DNA of 64,000 bases from an uncultured Flavobacteriaceae bacterium (GCA_947488435.1 CANKZG010000002.1:186001-250000), one strand, 5' to 3'; counted from the stretch's first letter, positions 36,896 to 45,939 are shown. A program made the numbers and translations. The notes: a model not told the origin generated them from the letters alone.

Positions 36896-39800
36896 ATGAA
36901 AAAGTATATTTATATAATATTTACATTATGCATGGCACAACTAGCCATAGCGCAGGCACCCACCACAATTGTTAAGGAAGGTAATTATACGGTTACCGGA
37001 ACGGTAACACTAAGTGCAACACAATCCATAACCTTAAAGCCCAATACTTGGATAAAAAGTGGGAGTACCTTTACTGCTGAAATAGTAGAAAGTAATACAG
37101 CAGAAGAACCCTACCTCAGCTTTAATTTTAGCAATGAAAATTATGTCTTTACTAGAAACTTTCAACGGGAGATGCAAAGTTTTAATCCGAATACAGCAAA
37201 AGAAGGTGATGTTATAGAGCAATTGGTGTATATTGATGGTTTAGGAAGGCCGATACAGCAATTGGCTCTAAAAGCTTCTCCCACCAAGAAGGATATTATC
37301 ACGCATATCGATTATGATAGTTTTGGAAGATCTCCAAAAACCTATCTGCCTTTTGAAACTTCAGGAGGAGTATCGAGCTATCGTACTAATGCAGCAACAG
37401 GGACCGATGACTATTATAAGTTGCATTATCCTGATGATATCAATAACAGTCTTCCGAATCCTTTTTCAGAAATGGAATACGAACATGCTCCATTAAATAG
37501 AGTTGAAAAACAAGCTGCGCCAGGATACGACTGGCGATTAGATGGAGGCCATGAAGTGGAAACGGTTTATGGTACCAATGGAACTAATGAAGTACGTTTA
37601 TTTACCGTCACCACTACTTTTGCGAATAATACCTATACGCCAAGCTTAGTATATAATAATGGCGAATATTATGCTGCTGGAGAATTGCAAAAAAATACCA
37701 TTAAAGATGAAAATCATAGTTCAGGGACTGACCATACGGTAGAAGAATTTACCGATAAAAAAGGTAGGGTAGTGTTAAAACGCGCTCATAATAATGGAGA
37801 TCATGATACCTATTATGTTTATGACGATTTTGGGAATTTAACCTATGTATTACCACCTAAGGTTACTACCTCAAATGTAAGTCCTACCGAACTTAACGAA
37901 CTCTGTTATCAGTACAAATACGACGAGCGCAATCGATTGGTTGAAAAGAAAATTCCAGGGAAAGATTGGGAGTCTATTGTATATAATAAATTGGACCAGC
38001 CTGCAATGACCCAAGATCCTAATCTTGAAGCCAATGGTCAATGGCTCTTTACTAAATACGATCCTTTTGGCAGAGTAGCCTATACAGGACGTTTTCCAGA
38101 TGGTAGTTCTAGCAGAGCCGATAGGCAGAATTTTCAAAATGGCGTAACAACACCATATGAGACTAAAAGTACAAGTCCAATAACAGTAGACAATACGCAG
38201 TTGTACTATTCAAACAATGTGATTCCAACACACAATCAAGAATTGTATACCATCAGTTATTACGATAATTATGTATTTGATAAAGCTGGAATTGCCTTAC
38301 CTACGGGTAATATTCTAGGGCAGGTACAAGCCACCGATGTTAGTGGCTTACCAACTGGAAGTAAAGTACGAGTTTTAGATACCGATGATTGGATTACTAC
38401 AATCACTTTATATGATGAAAAAGGGCGTCCTATTTACGTGCATAGTAAAAATGAGTACCTAAACTCAGAAGATATTATAGAAACCAAGCTTGATTTTGCA
38501 GGAAAGGTGATTCAAACCAAAACCACACATATTAAGGATGGAAATACACCCGCGATAGTAACGATAGATAATTTTAGTTATGACCATGAGGCACGTTTGG
38601 TAAAGCAAGAACAAGTATTAGGGGGCGAAACGGAATTGATAGCAAAAAATACGTATGATGGTATTGGCCAATTAGTAACGAAAGAAGTAGGAAATACGTT
38701 TAATGCACCATTGCAGGAGATTGATTATACTTATAATGTTAGAGGCTGGCTTAAAAAGATCAACGATCCTACCACCAGTTTAGGGAATGATTTGTTTGCT
38801 TTTGAGATTGATTATAACGAAGGATCCAACGCGCTTTATAATGGTAATATTGCTAAAACGGCATGGAAAACAGCGAATGATAATGTATTACGACATTATA
38901 ACTATACCTATGACGCATTAAACCGTTTAAAAATTGCTGGATATAATACGGCTACATCTAGTGAACCTGGTTGGTTTAATGTCACCAATATTTCTTATGA
39001 TAAAAACGGCAATTTATTATCATTAAATAGAGCAAAAAAAGGAACTTCTTCGGCAGGGGCAGCTATGGATTATCTTACCTATTCATATGATTCGGGAAAC
39101 AAATTAATGAGAGTAGAAGATCAATTTGATGGAGCAGGAAGTTTTGAAGATGGATCCAATACTGGAGATGATTATACCTACGATTCTAATGGAAATATGA
39201 TCTCTGATGCCAATAAACATATCAGTAGTATTAGCTACAATCACCTAAATCTTCCTACACAGGTTGTAGTAAGTGGGGGTGGAAATGATGGAAATATTCA
39301 GTATATTTACGATGCCACTGGAATAAAACTAAAGAAAATTGTTTCGGAGGGAAGTTCTTTAACAGCCACAGAATACTGTGGAAATTATGTGTACGAGCAG
39401 CTAGGTAACAGCGCAGCCACCTTGCAGTTTTTTAATACCGCTGAAGGTTATGTAGAACCTGATGGTAGTGGAGGATATGATTATATTTTTCAGTGTAAAG
39501 ACCATTTGGGGAATATACGACTCTCTTATAACGATGCGAACAACGATCAACAAATAACCAGCAACGAAATAAGAGAAGAAAACAACTACTATCCTTTTGG
39601 ATTAAAGCATAAAGGGTATAACTCAAATACCAATGGGCGTAACCATAAATATGGCTTTACAGGAAAAGAAGAGCAGAATGAGATAGGGCTCGATTGGATA
39701 GATATTACTGCTCGTAATTATGATCCTGCGCTAGGAAGATGGATGAATCTAGATCCATTGGCAGAAGAAATGCGCAGACATTCTCCGTATAATTATGCCT

Positions 39801-40525
39801 TTGATAATCCTATTTTCTTTATAGATCCTGATGGGATGATGCCATGTCCAAATGGAGATTGTTATGAAATTGATTCAAGTTCGTCTTATACAGTTAACGA
39901 GGATGGTTCCCATACTGTTCAAACAGTTTCTACATTTTCAAAAGAAACAGAAACAGTTGACAGTAATGGACAAATCACGAAAACAAACACTACGATTACA
40001 TCCACTGATTCCTTTACTGTAAAAGCAGTTAGAGGGGAAAATGGAAAAGTGAAATTGGTTAACGAATCTTCAACTCGCAAGATTGAGACGTCTGAAACCG
40101 TTACAACAGGATTTAATACGGAAGAAGGATTTGTTAAGACTAGAAGTGATACAAAAACTAATATTGATGGGCAAGATGGAATTACAAATATTGATTTAAG
40201 TGAACAAAGCTCTATTGTAAGAAATGTTGGAGCTGTTTTAAAAAGTGAATTGCAAGTTAATATTAATTTTGTAGGAACTGATTTTTTTGTATCCGATTCT
40301 GCTAAAGATACTATGGATAGTTTCATTTTGGGAGCAGGTCTTAAATACACAACGCCAGGCGTAGGTGCAGGTATAGGTTCTATTCTCGGTAGTATATATA
40401 GGAATCATATTCGAAAAAATGGATTTAAAGGGACTACCGTTCCAATACAAAACAAAAGTAAAAGATTTAAAATTGTAAATGGAAAGAAAATTCCACTTAT
40501 AAAAAACACTAATGATCTGCAATAA
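36896..40525 (+). CDS. DUF6443/RHS-repeat protein with variable C-terminal domain (putative polymorphic toxin)
   Basis: The 1209-residue protein has a signal peptide (MKKYIYIIFTLCMAQLAIAQ), a DUF6443 region (LVYIDGLGRPIQQLALKASP) and many YD repeats, such as YVYDDFGNLTYVLPP, YDPFGRVAYTGRF and YTYDALNRLKIAGY. The RHS-associated core runs to the DPDGM boundary at residues 977-981, with KYGFTGKEEQNEIGLDWIDI, RNYDPALGRWMNLDPLAEEM and PYNYAFDNPIFFIDPDGMM. The last 225 residues match no family I know: a threonine/serine-rich strand region, then a glycine-rich hydrophobic segment (ILGAGLKYTTPGVGAGIGSI) and a basic tail. In RHS proteins this position holds the toxin. A four-helix membrane protein follows after 12 bp. 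Confidence 0.85.
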   Translation: MKKYIYIIFTLCMAQLAIAQAPTTIVKEGNYTVTGTVTLSATQSITLKPNTWIKSGSTFTAEIVESNTAEEPYLSFNFSNENYVFTRNFQREMQSFNPNTAKEGDVIEQLVYIDGLGRPIQQLALKASPTKKDIITHIDYDSFGRSPKTYLPFETSGGVSSYRTNAATGTDDYYKLHYPDDINNSLPNPFSEMEYEHAPLNRVEKQAAPGYDWRLDGGHEVETVYGTNGTNEVRLFTVTTTFANNTYTPSLVYNNGEYYAAGELQKNTIKDENHSSGTDHTVEEFTDKKGRVVLKRAHNNGDHDTYYVYDDFGNLTYVLPPKVTTSNVSPTELNELCYQYKYDERNRLVEKKIPGKDWESIVYNKLDQPAMTQDPNLEANGQWLFTKYDPFGRVAYTGRFPDGSSSRADRQNFQNGVTTPYETKSTSPITVDNTQLYYSNNVIPTHNQELYTISYYDNYVFDKAGIALPTGNILGQVQATDVSGLPTGSKVRVLDTDDWITTITLYDEKGRPIYVHSKNEYLNSEDIIETKLDFAGKVIQTKTTHIKDGNTPAIVTIDNFSYDHEARLVKQEQVLGGETELIAKNTYDGIGQLVTKEVGNTFNAPLQEIDYTYNVRGWLKKINDPTTSLGNDLFAFEIDYNEGSNALYNGNIAKTAWKTANDNVLRHYNYTYDALNRLKIAGYNTATSSEPGWFNVTNISYDKNGNLLSLNRAKKGTSSAGAAMDYLTYSYDSGNKLMRVEDQFDGAGSFEDGSNTGDDYTYDSNGNMISDANKHISSISYNHLNLPTQVVVSGGGNDGNIQYIYDATGIKLKKIVSEGSSLTATEYCGNYVYEQLGNSAATLQFFNTAEGYVEPDGSGGYDYIFQCKDHLGNIRLSYNDANNDQQITSNEIREENNYYPFGLKHKGYNSNTNGRNHKYGFTGKEEQNEIGLDWIDITARNYDPALGRWMNLDPLAEEMRRHSPYNYAFDNPIFFIDPDGMMPCPNGDCYEIDSSSSYTVNEDGSHTVQTVSTFSKETETVDSNGQITKTNTTITSTDSFTVKAVRGENGKVKLVNESSTRKIETSETVTTGFNTEEGFVKTRSDTKTNIDGQDGITNIDLSEQSSIVRNVGAVLKSELQVNINFVGTDFFVSDSAKDTMDSFILGAGLKYTTPGVGAGIGSILGSIYRNHIRKNGFKGTTVPIQNKSKRFKIVNGKKIPLIKNTNDLQ

Positions 40526-40537
40526 TTATTTATTAAA

Positions 40538-40882
40538 ATGAAAGAAAAATACAGAAAAATAATATGGATTGAAGTTATTCCCTTTTTATTATTTCTTTGG
40601 GATATTTTATCGAATTATACTTATATTTTAATTATTTTTTATACTATTTTGATAATAAGAAATTTATTTTTTGGAATTACAAATCATTCATTTAAAATTA
40701 AAAACATAATAATCACTAATATTATTGGTCTTATTATAGGATTGAGTTTTGCAATTACTTTTCGCAATCAACTAATGAATGATGAAATCGATGAAAACAT
40801 AATATATCCATATATTGCATTTATTTTTTATTGTATTTCTTTTTTTCGAATTAGCTTTTTAAAGACAGAAAAAAAAAGTTAA
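40538..40882 (+). CDS. Four-helix membrane protein, putative immunity protein
   Basis: The 114-residue protein is almost entirely hydrophobic, with four predicted transmembrane helices at about residues 8-24, 26-44, 56-76 and 88-106, and a basic C-terminal tail (KTEKKS). It is markedly AT-rich compared with its neighbours, like the 3' end of the gene before it. It begins 12 bp after the RHS protein stop, the standard place for an immunity gene. A membrane immunity protein goes with a toxin that acts on membranes, which fits the glycine-rich hydrophobic segment upstream. I recognise no family; the role is inferred from position. Confidence 0.6.
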   Translation: MKEKYRKIIWIEVIPFLLFLWDILSNYTYILIIFYTILIIRNLFFGITNHSFKIKNIIITNIIGLIIGLSFAITFRNQLMNDEIDENIIYPYIAFIFYCISFFRISFLKTEKKS

Positions 40883-40932
40883 ATATAGATTTGGATACGT
40901 ATGTTGATTGTATAAGCATTAATTCCCAGCTG

Positions 40933-40953
40933 GCGCTCGTTTGTAACGAGTGC
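40933..40953 (+). repeat. REP-like hairpin 1
   Basis: GCGCTCGTT-TGT-AACGAGTGC forms a 9-bp stem with one G-T pair and a TGT loop. Outer bases and loop are the same as in the hairpins at 40988-41008 and 41074-41094, while the five inner pairs differ with full compensation. Confidence 0.75.
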
Positions 40954-40968
40954 TATAGAATAAAAAAA

Positions 40969-41013
40969 CCCGATGGGGGATATGATAGCGCAGAAATGTT
41001 TTCTGTGCGATAA
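40969..41013 (+). repeat. 45-bp direct repeat, copy 1 (contains REP-like hairpin 2)
   Basis: This segment is identical to 41055-41099. It starts CCCGATGGGGGATATGAT and contains the hairpin GCGCAGAAA-TGT-TTTCTGTGC at 40988-41008. The repeat unit including the following tail is 86 bp. It encodes no supported protein and lies just past the RHS locus. Confidence 0.85.
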
Positions 41014-41024
41014 GAAAAGAAAGA

Positions 41025-41052
41025 GCCACAGTTTACGAGCTGTGGTTTTTTT
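41025..41052 (+). terminator. Rho-independent terminator of the fibre/RHS locus
   Basis: CCACAG (41026-41031) pairs with CTGTGG (41040-41045) over an 8-nt loop and is followed by seven T residues (41046-41052). It sits between the two 45-bp repeats, on the tail of repeat copy 1. Confidence 0.75.
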
Positions 41053-41054
41053 AT

Positions 41055-41099
41055 CCCGATGGGGGATATGATAGCGCAGAAATGTTTTCTGTGCGATAA
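41055..41099 (+). repeat. 45-bp direct repeat, copy 2 (contains REP-like hairpin 3)
   Basis: Exact copy of 40969-41013, with its hairpin at 41074-41094. Its tail (AAAATAAAGAACCGCAGTTT) is a decayed version of the tail after copy 1, so the whole 86-bp unit was once duplicated. It ends 28 bp before the stop codon of the convergent gene. Confidence 0.85.
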
Positions 41100-41126
41100 T
41101 AAAATAAAGAACCGCAGTTTAAAAAG

Positions 41127-41486
41127 CTACTCACGATCTTCAGTAGATTCTTTCTTTATATCAGAAGTATCGTCCAATAATGTATTGATTTCAATATCAT
41201 ATTCCAAAACGAGGGCTGCTGTTTTCCCGCCTTCCAAAACGAAAAAAGATTCCGATTTATAACCCTTGGATTTAATGGTAATCTTCCAATGAAAATCCTT
41301 AGCACTTGTTAAGGTAAATGCCCCCTCATAATCGGTATAGGTAATAGCGTCCGTTTGATGTATTTCAACAGATGCGCGATAAATAGGAAGACCAAGCTCA
41401 TCAACAATTTTCCCGCTTATGGTGTTTTGGCCTAGGCCAATAAGGGGAACAAAGGTTAATAAAAGCACAACGGTTAATTTGTGCAT
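41127..41486 (-). CDS. Small secreted carboxypeptidase-regulatory-like protein
   Basis: I start this gene at the ATG at 41486 (MHKLTVVLLLTFVPLIGLGQ), a clear signal peptide, giving 119 residues. The reading frame is open further upstream but would overlap the OmpA gene and has no family support. The mature part, NTISGKIVDELGLPIYRASV and TYTDYEGAFTLTS, is the CarboxypepD_reg-like beta-sandwich used as the N-terminal plug extension of many TonB receptors, here alone. The C-terminal tail is acidic (DTSDIKKESTEDRE). It is divergent from the OmpA gene. Function unknown; periplasmic or surface location is likely. Confidence 0.75.
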   Translation of the reverse strand: MHKLTVVLLLTFVPLIGLGQNTISGKIVDELGLPIYRASVEIHQTDAITYTDYEGAFTLTSAKDFHWKITIKSKGYKSESFFVLEGGKTAALVLEYDIEINTLLDDTSDIKKESTEDRE

Positions 41487-41655
41487 TTCTCTAAGATTTG
41501 GATAGCTATAACGTATGGTATTACAAATTAGTATATGGCTATTATCCATCTTGCGTAATCCTACACACCGGGTCTCTGAAAAAATAGCTTTACAAACAAT
41601 ATAACAGTAATAAAAACGTTTTTTCAGCGGTACGAGAACCAATAAACAAGATAGC

Positions 41656-42744
41656 ATGACACATTTTAGTTCTCGTATTTTATGTTTTATTGTCCTTTGT
41701 ATAGGATTAAGCAGCACCCTTTTAGCACAAAACTTAGTGATAAACCCGGGCTTCGAAGATTTTGAAGATTGCCCTTCAACCATCACCAATTTTAATACCT
41801 TAGTTAAAGAAGTTTCATTGCCTACGGCGAGTTCAGGAGACTATTTCAACAGTTGCGGATCTAAAGATTTTGCAGTCCCCGAGAACTTTAAAGGAAGACA
41901 ACGAGCGGCAGAAGGTTCAGGTTATGCTGGACTCTATTTTTATGCCCTTAATGATTATCGGGAGTATCTTCAATTAAATACTTCAAAAACACTTCGTGAA
42001 AAATTCCCATACAAAATTTCGGTAAAAGTAAGCTTGGCAGAAGCCTCAACTTTGGCCCTAAAAAATATGTCTGTTGTCGTAACCAACACCAAAATAAAAG
42101 TACCAAATAGCTCAGCCTTGGTCGCGGCCAAATTAAACTTATTAGAGGGTGTTGAATTTTATGAGGTAAAGCTTTCACCAGATAAATCTATGGCGAATAC
42201 GGAAGGATGGATAACATTATCTGGAGAATTTGAAGCAAAGGGCTTCGAAAACCATATTATCATTGGTAATTTTAACGATAATAGACATACGCAGTTGTTA
42301 AACAAGGAGACTGAGGTATTGTCCAAAGACTTTTCGTATTACTACATCGATGATTTTGTCTTAGAAGAGCAGCCAAGAATAAACTATGAGCAGGATAAGA
42401 TTTACGTTTTAGAACGAAATCCATTTGAGCCTAAGGGCTACGAGTTGGATAAAGAAGCTATAGCCAGCGTAAATAAGATATTTAAGTTTCTTAAAGAAAA
42501 TGCGGAAGTACAGATGAAGATTACCGGTCATTCTGATGATGCTGGAAGTCCTGAGTACAACAAATTTGTTTCTTCGTTACGAGCTAGGGCGGTTGCTTTA
42601 TACCTCAGAAAACGCGGTATTGATGAAAGTCGCATTGTCTGGGAAGGTGCTGGTGATACCAAACCTTTACGCAATGGAAAAATTAGACAAGGAGAAGCCA
42701 ACCCTAGAGTAGAATTTGTGATGACTTCCTTTGATAATGAGTAA
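41656..42744 (+). CDS. OmpA-family outer-membrane protein
   Basis: The 362-residue protein has a signal peptide (about 1-25, ending LLAQ). Residues about 26-240 form a beta-rich domain beginning NLVINPGFEDFEDCPSTITN, a pattern common in Flavobacteriia surface proteins. The C-terminal 100 residues are an OmpA peptidoglycan-binding domain: MKITGHSDDAGSPEYN, SSLRARAVALYLRKRGIDES and IVWEGAGDTKP, ending ANPRVEFVM. It should link an extracellular or outer-membrane domain to peptidoglycan. It is transcribed divergently from the small carboxypeptidase-regulatory-like gene. Confidence 0.88.
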   Translation: MTHFSSRILCFIVLCIGLSSTLLAQNLVINPGFEDFEDCPSTITNFNTLVKEVSLPTASSGDYFNSCGSKDFAVPENFKGRQRAAEGSGYAGLYFYALNDYREYLQLNTSKTLREKFPYKISVKVSLAEASTLALKNMSVVVTNTKIKVPNSSALVAAKLNLLEGVEFYEVKLSPDKSMANTEGWITLSGEFEAKGFENHIIIGNFNDNRHTQLLNKETEVLSKDFSYYYIDDFVLEEQPRINYEQDKIYVLERNPFEPKGYELDKEAIASVNKIFKFLKENAEVQMKITGHSDDAGSPEYNKFVSSLRARAVALYLRKRGIDESRIVWEGAGDTKPLRNGKIRQGEANPRVEFVMTSFDNE

Positions 42745-42825
42745 ATTGCTAGTTTTAGCTAAATCAAATAAAGGTTTTTATAAATGATCCTAAATTATAA
42801 AATGATATAATAAACCGAATTAAAA

Positions 42826-43008
42826 ATGGAGTTAATTGAGGCATATCCTGTATTATTTAGATTTATAGCGGTAAGCATCGGTTTACTATTGGTCTATTAT
42901 CTCTCCGAATATTTTATTAAAATACTTAGACTTGAAATTACTCGCAAACAGTTTACCATTATAGTCTTCGGACTATATTTAATCATTAGTTTTTTATCGT
43001 CTTGGTAA
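42826..43008 (+). CDS. Small two-helix membrane protein
   Basis: The 60-residue product has two hydrophobic helices (FRFIAVSIGLLLVYYLSEYF and FTIIVFGLYLIISFLS) linked by a basic, charged turn (KILRLEITRKQ). An A-rich sequence precedes the ATG, as in other genes here. I know no family for it. It lies between the OmpA gene and a convergent gene. The regular hydrophobic pattern and clean start make it a likely real gene, but its small size leaves doubt. Confidence 0.5.
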   Translation: MELIEAYPVLFRFIAVSIGLLLVYYLSEYFIKILRLEITRKQFTIIVFGLYLIISFLSSW

Positions 43009-43047
43009 GGAAAATGTTAGTATAAGCTAAAAATTAGAATGCGATCA

Positions 43048-44622
43048 TTATTCCTGAGCAGGTTTTCCTCCCAAATACACACAATCATATAAATCTTGCA
43101 TGGTAGTAAAAGGTACCTTTGCTTTTTGATAACCGTAAGCAGCCTTTAAATCCCGACTCAGTTCCGTATCTGTTAGATTTACTTGTACATCTTCCATGGT
43201 AAATTGTGCAGGATGTTCATAACCTGCAGCATGCGTGATTTCTAAAAACTCCTTCCGGAAGGTTTTAAAATATTGTGCTAAGCGGACCGATTTTAGCGGT
43301 ACATCAATACCCCCTTGTAACCATTTACTTTGGGTAGCGATTCCCGCAGGACATTTATTGGTATGACATATTTGAGCTTGAATACACCCAATACTCATTA
43401 AAGCCTCACGAGCTACATTTATTACATCAACCCCCATAGCAAAAGCCATTGCTGCTTTTGCTGGAAAACCTAATTTTCCACTTCCAATAAATACAATGCG
43501 ATCTGTTAGTTTACGTTTTTGAAACACCTTATAAAGCGATGAAAACCCATATACCCAAGGTAAGGATACGTGATCGGCAAAACTCGGTGGTGCGGCACCC
43601 GTACCTCCTTCGCCACCGTCAACAGTAATAAAATCCGGGCCTTTACCATTTTTTACCATTAAATCTGCTAATTCTTCCCACTGATCCAATTTTCCAATCG
43701 CTCCTTTAATACCTACCGGCAACCCTGTTTCTTTAGCTATTGCTTCAATCAGCGTTAATAATTCCGAAACATTCGTGAATGCAGTGTGTGAAGCAGGGGA
43801 GAGGACGTCTTTTCCAATCTCCACACCTCGTATTTCGGCGATTTCTTTGGTGATTTTAGCACCGGGTAAAACACCTCCTTTTCCAGGTTTTGCACCCTGT
43901 GATAGTTTAATTTCTATAGCTTTAATACAAGGATTTTCGTCCACCAGTATTTTTAACTTGTCCATAGAAAAACCACCCTCTTTATTGCGAACCCCGAAAT
44001 AGCCTGTTCCAATATGAAAAACAACATCACCTCCTTTTTTATGATAAGGAGATAAACCGCCCTCTCCTGTATTGTGATACGCTCCAGCCATGCCTACTCC
44101 TTGATTCAAAGCCGTAACGGCAGCAGCAGATAAAGAGCCAAAACTCATTGCCGAAACATTAATAATAGAACTGGGGCGGTAGGGCTTAGTACGTTTATTA
44201 TAGCCACCAATAATTTTTGCGCAGGGCAAGAAAGTCTTATCGGTATAATTGGGATGACTTTCAGTAACCTGAAATGCCATCATTTGATTTTTTATAAAAA
44301 TATGTTGATGCGCATAGATGTCACGATCAGTACCAAAACCTTCATAATTATTTTCTTTTTTTGCCGACGCATAAATCCAACCACGTTCAATACGATTAAA
44401 AGGAAGTTCTTCCCGATTATTTGCTACGAGATATTGCCGTAATTCAGGACCGATACTCTCCAGCCAATAGCGCAGATGTCCTACAACAGGAAAATTATGT
44501 GTTATGGTATGGGAGCGTTGAAAAAAGATATCACGTATGGCGATCAAAGCGATAACCACAATAATCCACGCCCACCAGGGAATGTTGGTAAAAATATTTA
44601 AAAAGCTATCCATAATTTCCAC
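43048..44622 (-). CDS. FMN-binding glutamate-synthase-like protein
   Basis: The 524-residue protein has an N-terminal transmembrane helix (PWWAWIIVVIALIAIRDIFF) and then the glutamate-synthase central/FMN barrel domain. The FMN site is in FITVDGGEGGTGAAPPSFAD and the iron-sulfur cysteines lie in CIQAQICHTNKCPAGIATQ. It lacks the glutamine amidotransferase domain of full GltB, so it cannot take ammonia from glutamine by itself. This membrane-anchored short form is common in bacteria, and its reaction is not well defined. It is the last gene of a three-gene minus-strand set with the M20 hydrolase (25 bp) and DsrE-like gene. Confidence 0.87.
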   Translation of the reverse strand: MEIMDSFLNIFTNIPWWAWIIVVIALIAIRDIFFQRSHTITHNFPVVGHLRYWLESIGPELRQYLVANNREELPFNRIERGWIYASAKKENNYEGFGTDRDIYAHQHIFIKNQMMAFQVTESHPNYTDKTFLPCAKIIGGYNKRTKPYRPSSIINVSAMSFGSLSAAAVTALNQGVGMAGAYHNTGEGGLSPYHKKGGDVVFHIGTGYFGVRNKEGGFSMDKLKILVDENPCIKAIEIKLSQGAKPGKGGVLPGAKITKEIAEIRGVEIGKDVLSPASHTAFTNVSELLTLIEAIAKETGLPVGIKGAIGKLDQWEELADLMVKNGKGPDFITVDGGEGGTGAAPPSFADHVSLPWVYGFSSLYKVFQKRKLTDRIVFIGSGKLGFPAKAAMAFAMGVDVINVAREALMSIGCIQAQICHTNKCPAGIATQSKWLQGGIDVPLKSVRLAQYFKTFRKEFLEITHAAGYEHPAQFTMEDVQVNLTDTELSRDLKAAYGYQKAKVPFTTMQDLYDCVYLGGKPAQE

Positions 44623-44647
44623 TTACTAAGCGTTACAAAAAATATCT

Positions 44648-45928
44648 TTATCTAGCATTTAAATAATCCAAACTTAACTCAGTTAAAGCACGTACCCCTA
44701 AAAGCAAACCGCTGTCATCAATCTGAAAATCAGGAGTATGATGTGGGTAAGGTGTTGTGTTTCCCGGAGTCATTCCGCCCAAGAAAAAATAAAGTCCTGG
44801 CACTTTTTCTTGAAAGGAAGCAAAATCCTCTGCTCCGGTGATGGCTTTATGTACCTTTAAATTTTTAGCACCTGCAACACGGGTTAATGTAGGAACCATT
44901 TGTTCGGTCAATGCAAGATCGTTAAACGTAATACCTGTACCTGAATTGATTTCAATAGTGGCATCACCACCATAGGCTTTCGCAATTGTGGGAACCATTT
45001 CCTTCATACGGGTATTAATCTTCTGCTGCATTTCATAATCTAATGTGCGAATAGTTCCTACCATTTCAGCACTCTCGGGAATAATATTAAAACGAACGCC
45101 ACTATTTATTTTACCTACGGTAATTACAGCTGCTTCCTGAGTGAGTTCGGTTTCTCGACTTATAATAGTTTGTAACCCATCGATGATTTTTGCACTAATC
45201 AAGATAGGGTCAACGCCACCCCAGGGTTGTGAACCATGAGTTTGTTTTCCTTTTACTTTTATAGTAAAACGCTGCGATGAGGCCATGGCACCTCCCGGTT
45301 TATATCGAATAATTCCAACCGGAGTTTGAGAATTAATATGTAAGCCAAAAATAGCATCTACTTTAGGATTTTCTAAAACCCCCTCTTTAACCATTAAGCT
45401 TGCTCCTCCTTCTTCCCCTGGAGGAGCTCCTTCTTCTGCGGGTTGAAAAACAAACTTTACGGTGCCTTTGATTTTGTTTTTATTTTTAGAGAGTACCTCT
45501 GCAACTCCCATTAAAATGGCCACATGCGTATCATGTCCACAGGCATGCATTACCCCCACTTCTTCTCCTTGAAAACTTCCTTTTACGGTCGATTTAAAGG
45601 ATAAATCATTGCGTTCGGTTACTGGGAGTGCATCCATATCGGCCCGAAGTGCAACTACCTTTCCAGGTTTATCACCTTTAAGAAGACCAACGACTCCAGT
45701 TTTGGCAACTCCCGTTTGCACTTCAATACCTAAAGATTCCAAATGTGCTGCAATTTTTGCCGCGGTTTTGAATTCACGGTTCGAAAGTTCTGGATTTTGA
45801 TGGATATCTCGTCGCCATTCAACGACCTTTGCTTCAACAGAAGTATAATAACTGTCTTGAACTTTCGATTTTTGTGCTGTAACGCAAAAAGTTACTAAAA
45901 ATAGCAGAACGCCTAAAAGCTGTTTCAT
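44648..45928 (-). CDS. Secreted M20D-family amidohydrolase
   Basis: I place the start at the ATG at 45928, which gives a signal peptide (MKQLLGVLLFLVTFCVTAQ) and 426 residues; a longer open frame would overlap the upstream gene. The protein resembles IAA-amino-acid and hippurate hydrolases: WRRDIHQNPELSNREF at the N-terminus, ALRADMDALPVTE, the metal-binding HACGHDTHVAILMGVAE, and the dimerisation lid domain with GSQPWGGVDPI. C-terminal GAEDFASFQEKVPGLYFFLG is typical. It should hydrolyse N-acyl amino acids in the periplasm; the substrate is unknown. Operon with the genes on either side. Confidence 0.92.
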   Translation of the reverse strand: MKQLLGVLLFLVTFCVTAQKSKVQDSYYTSVEAKVVEWRRDIHQNPELSNREFKTAAKIAAHLESLGIEVQTGVAKTGVVGLLKGDKPGKVVALRADMDALPVTERNDLSFKSTVKGSFQGEEVGVMHACGHDTHVAILMGVAEVLSKNKNKIKGTVKFVFQPAEEGAPPGEEGGASLMVKEGVLENPKVDAIFGLHINSQTPVGIIRYKPGGAMASSQRFTIKVKGKQTHGSQPWGGVDPILISAKIIDGLQTIISRETELTQEAAVITVGKINSGVRFNIIPESAEMVGTIRTLDYEMQQKINTRMKEMVPTIAKAYGGDATIEINSGTGITFNDLALTEQMVPTLTRVAGAKNLKVHKAITGAEDFASFQEKVPGLYFFLGGMTPGNTTPYPHHTPDFQIDDSGLLLGVRALTELSLDYLNAR

Positions 45929-45939
45929 AGGGATAGTAT

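Noticed and set aside
40969-41099. Short CRISPR array
   Set aside because: Only two 45-bp copies with a 41-nt spacer that contains a terminator; the repeats hold a hairpin shared with a third, sequence-divergent element, and no cas genes are present.
41487-41789. Upstream extension of the small carboxypeptidase-regulatory-like gene to 220 residues
   Set aside because: The extension overlaps the divergent OmpA gene start, has no family features, and hides a clear internal signal peptide starting at 41486.
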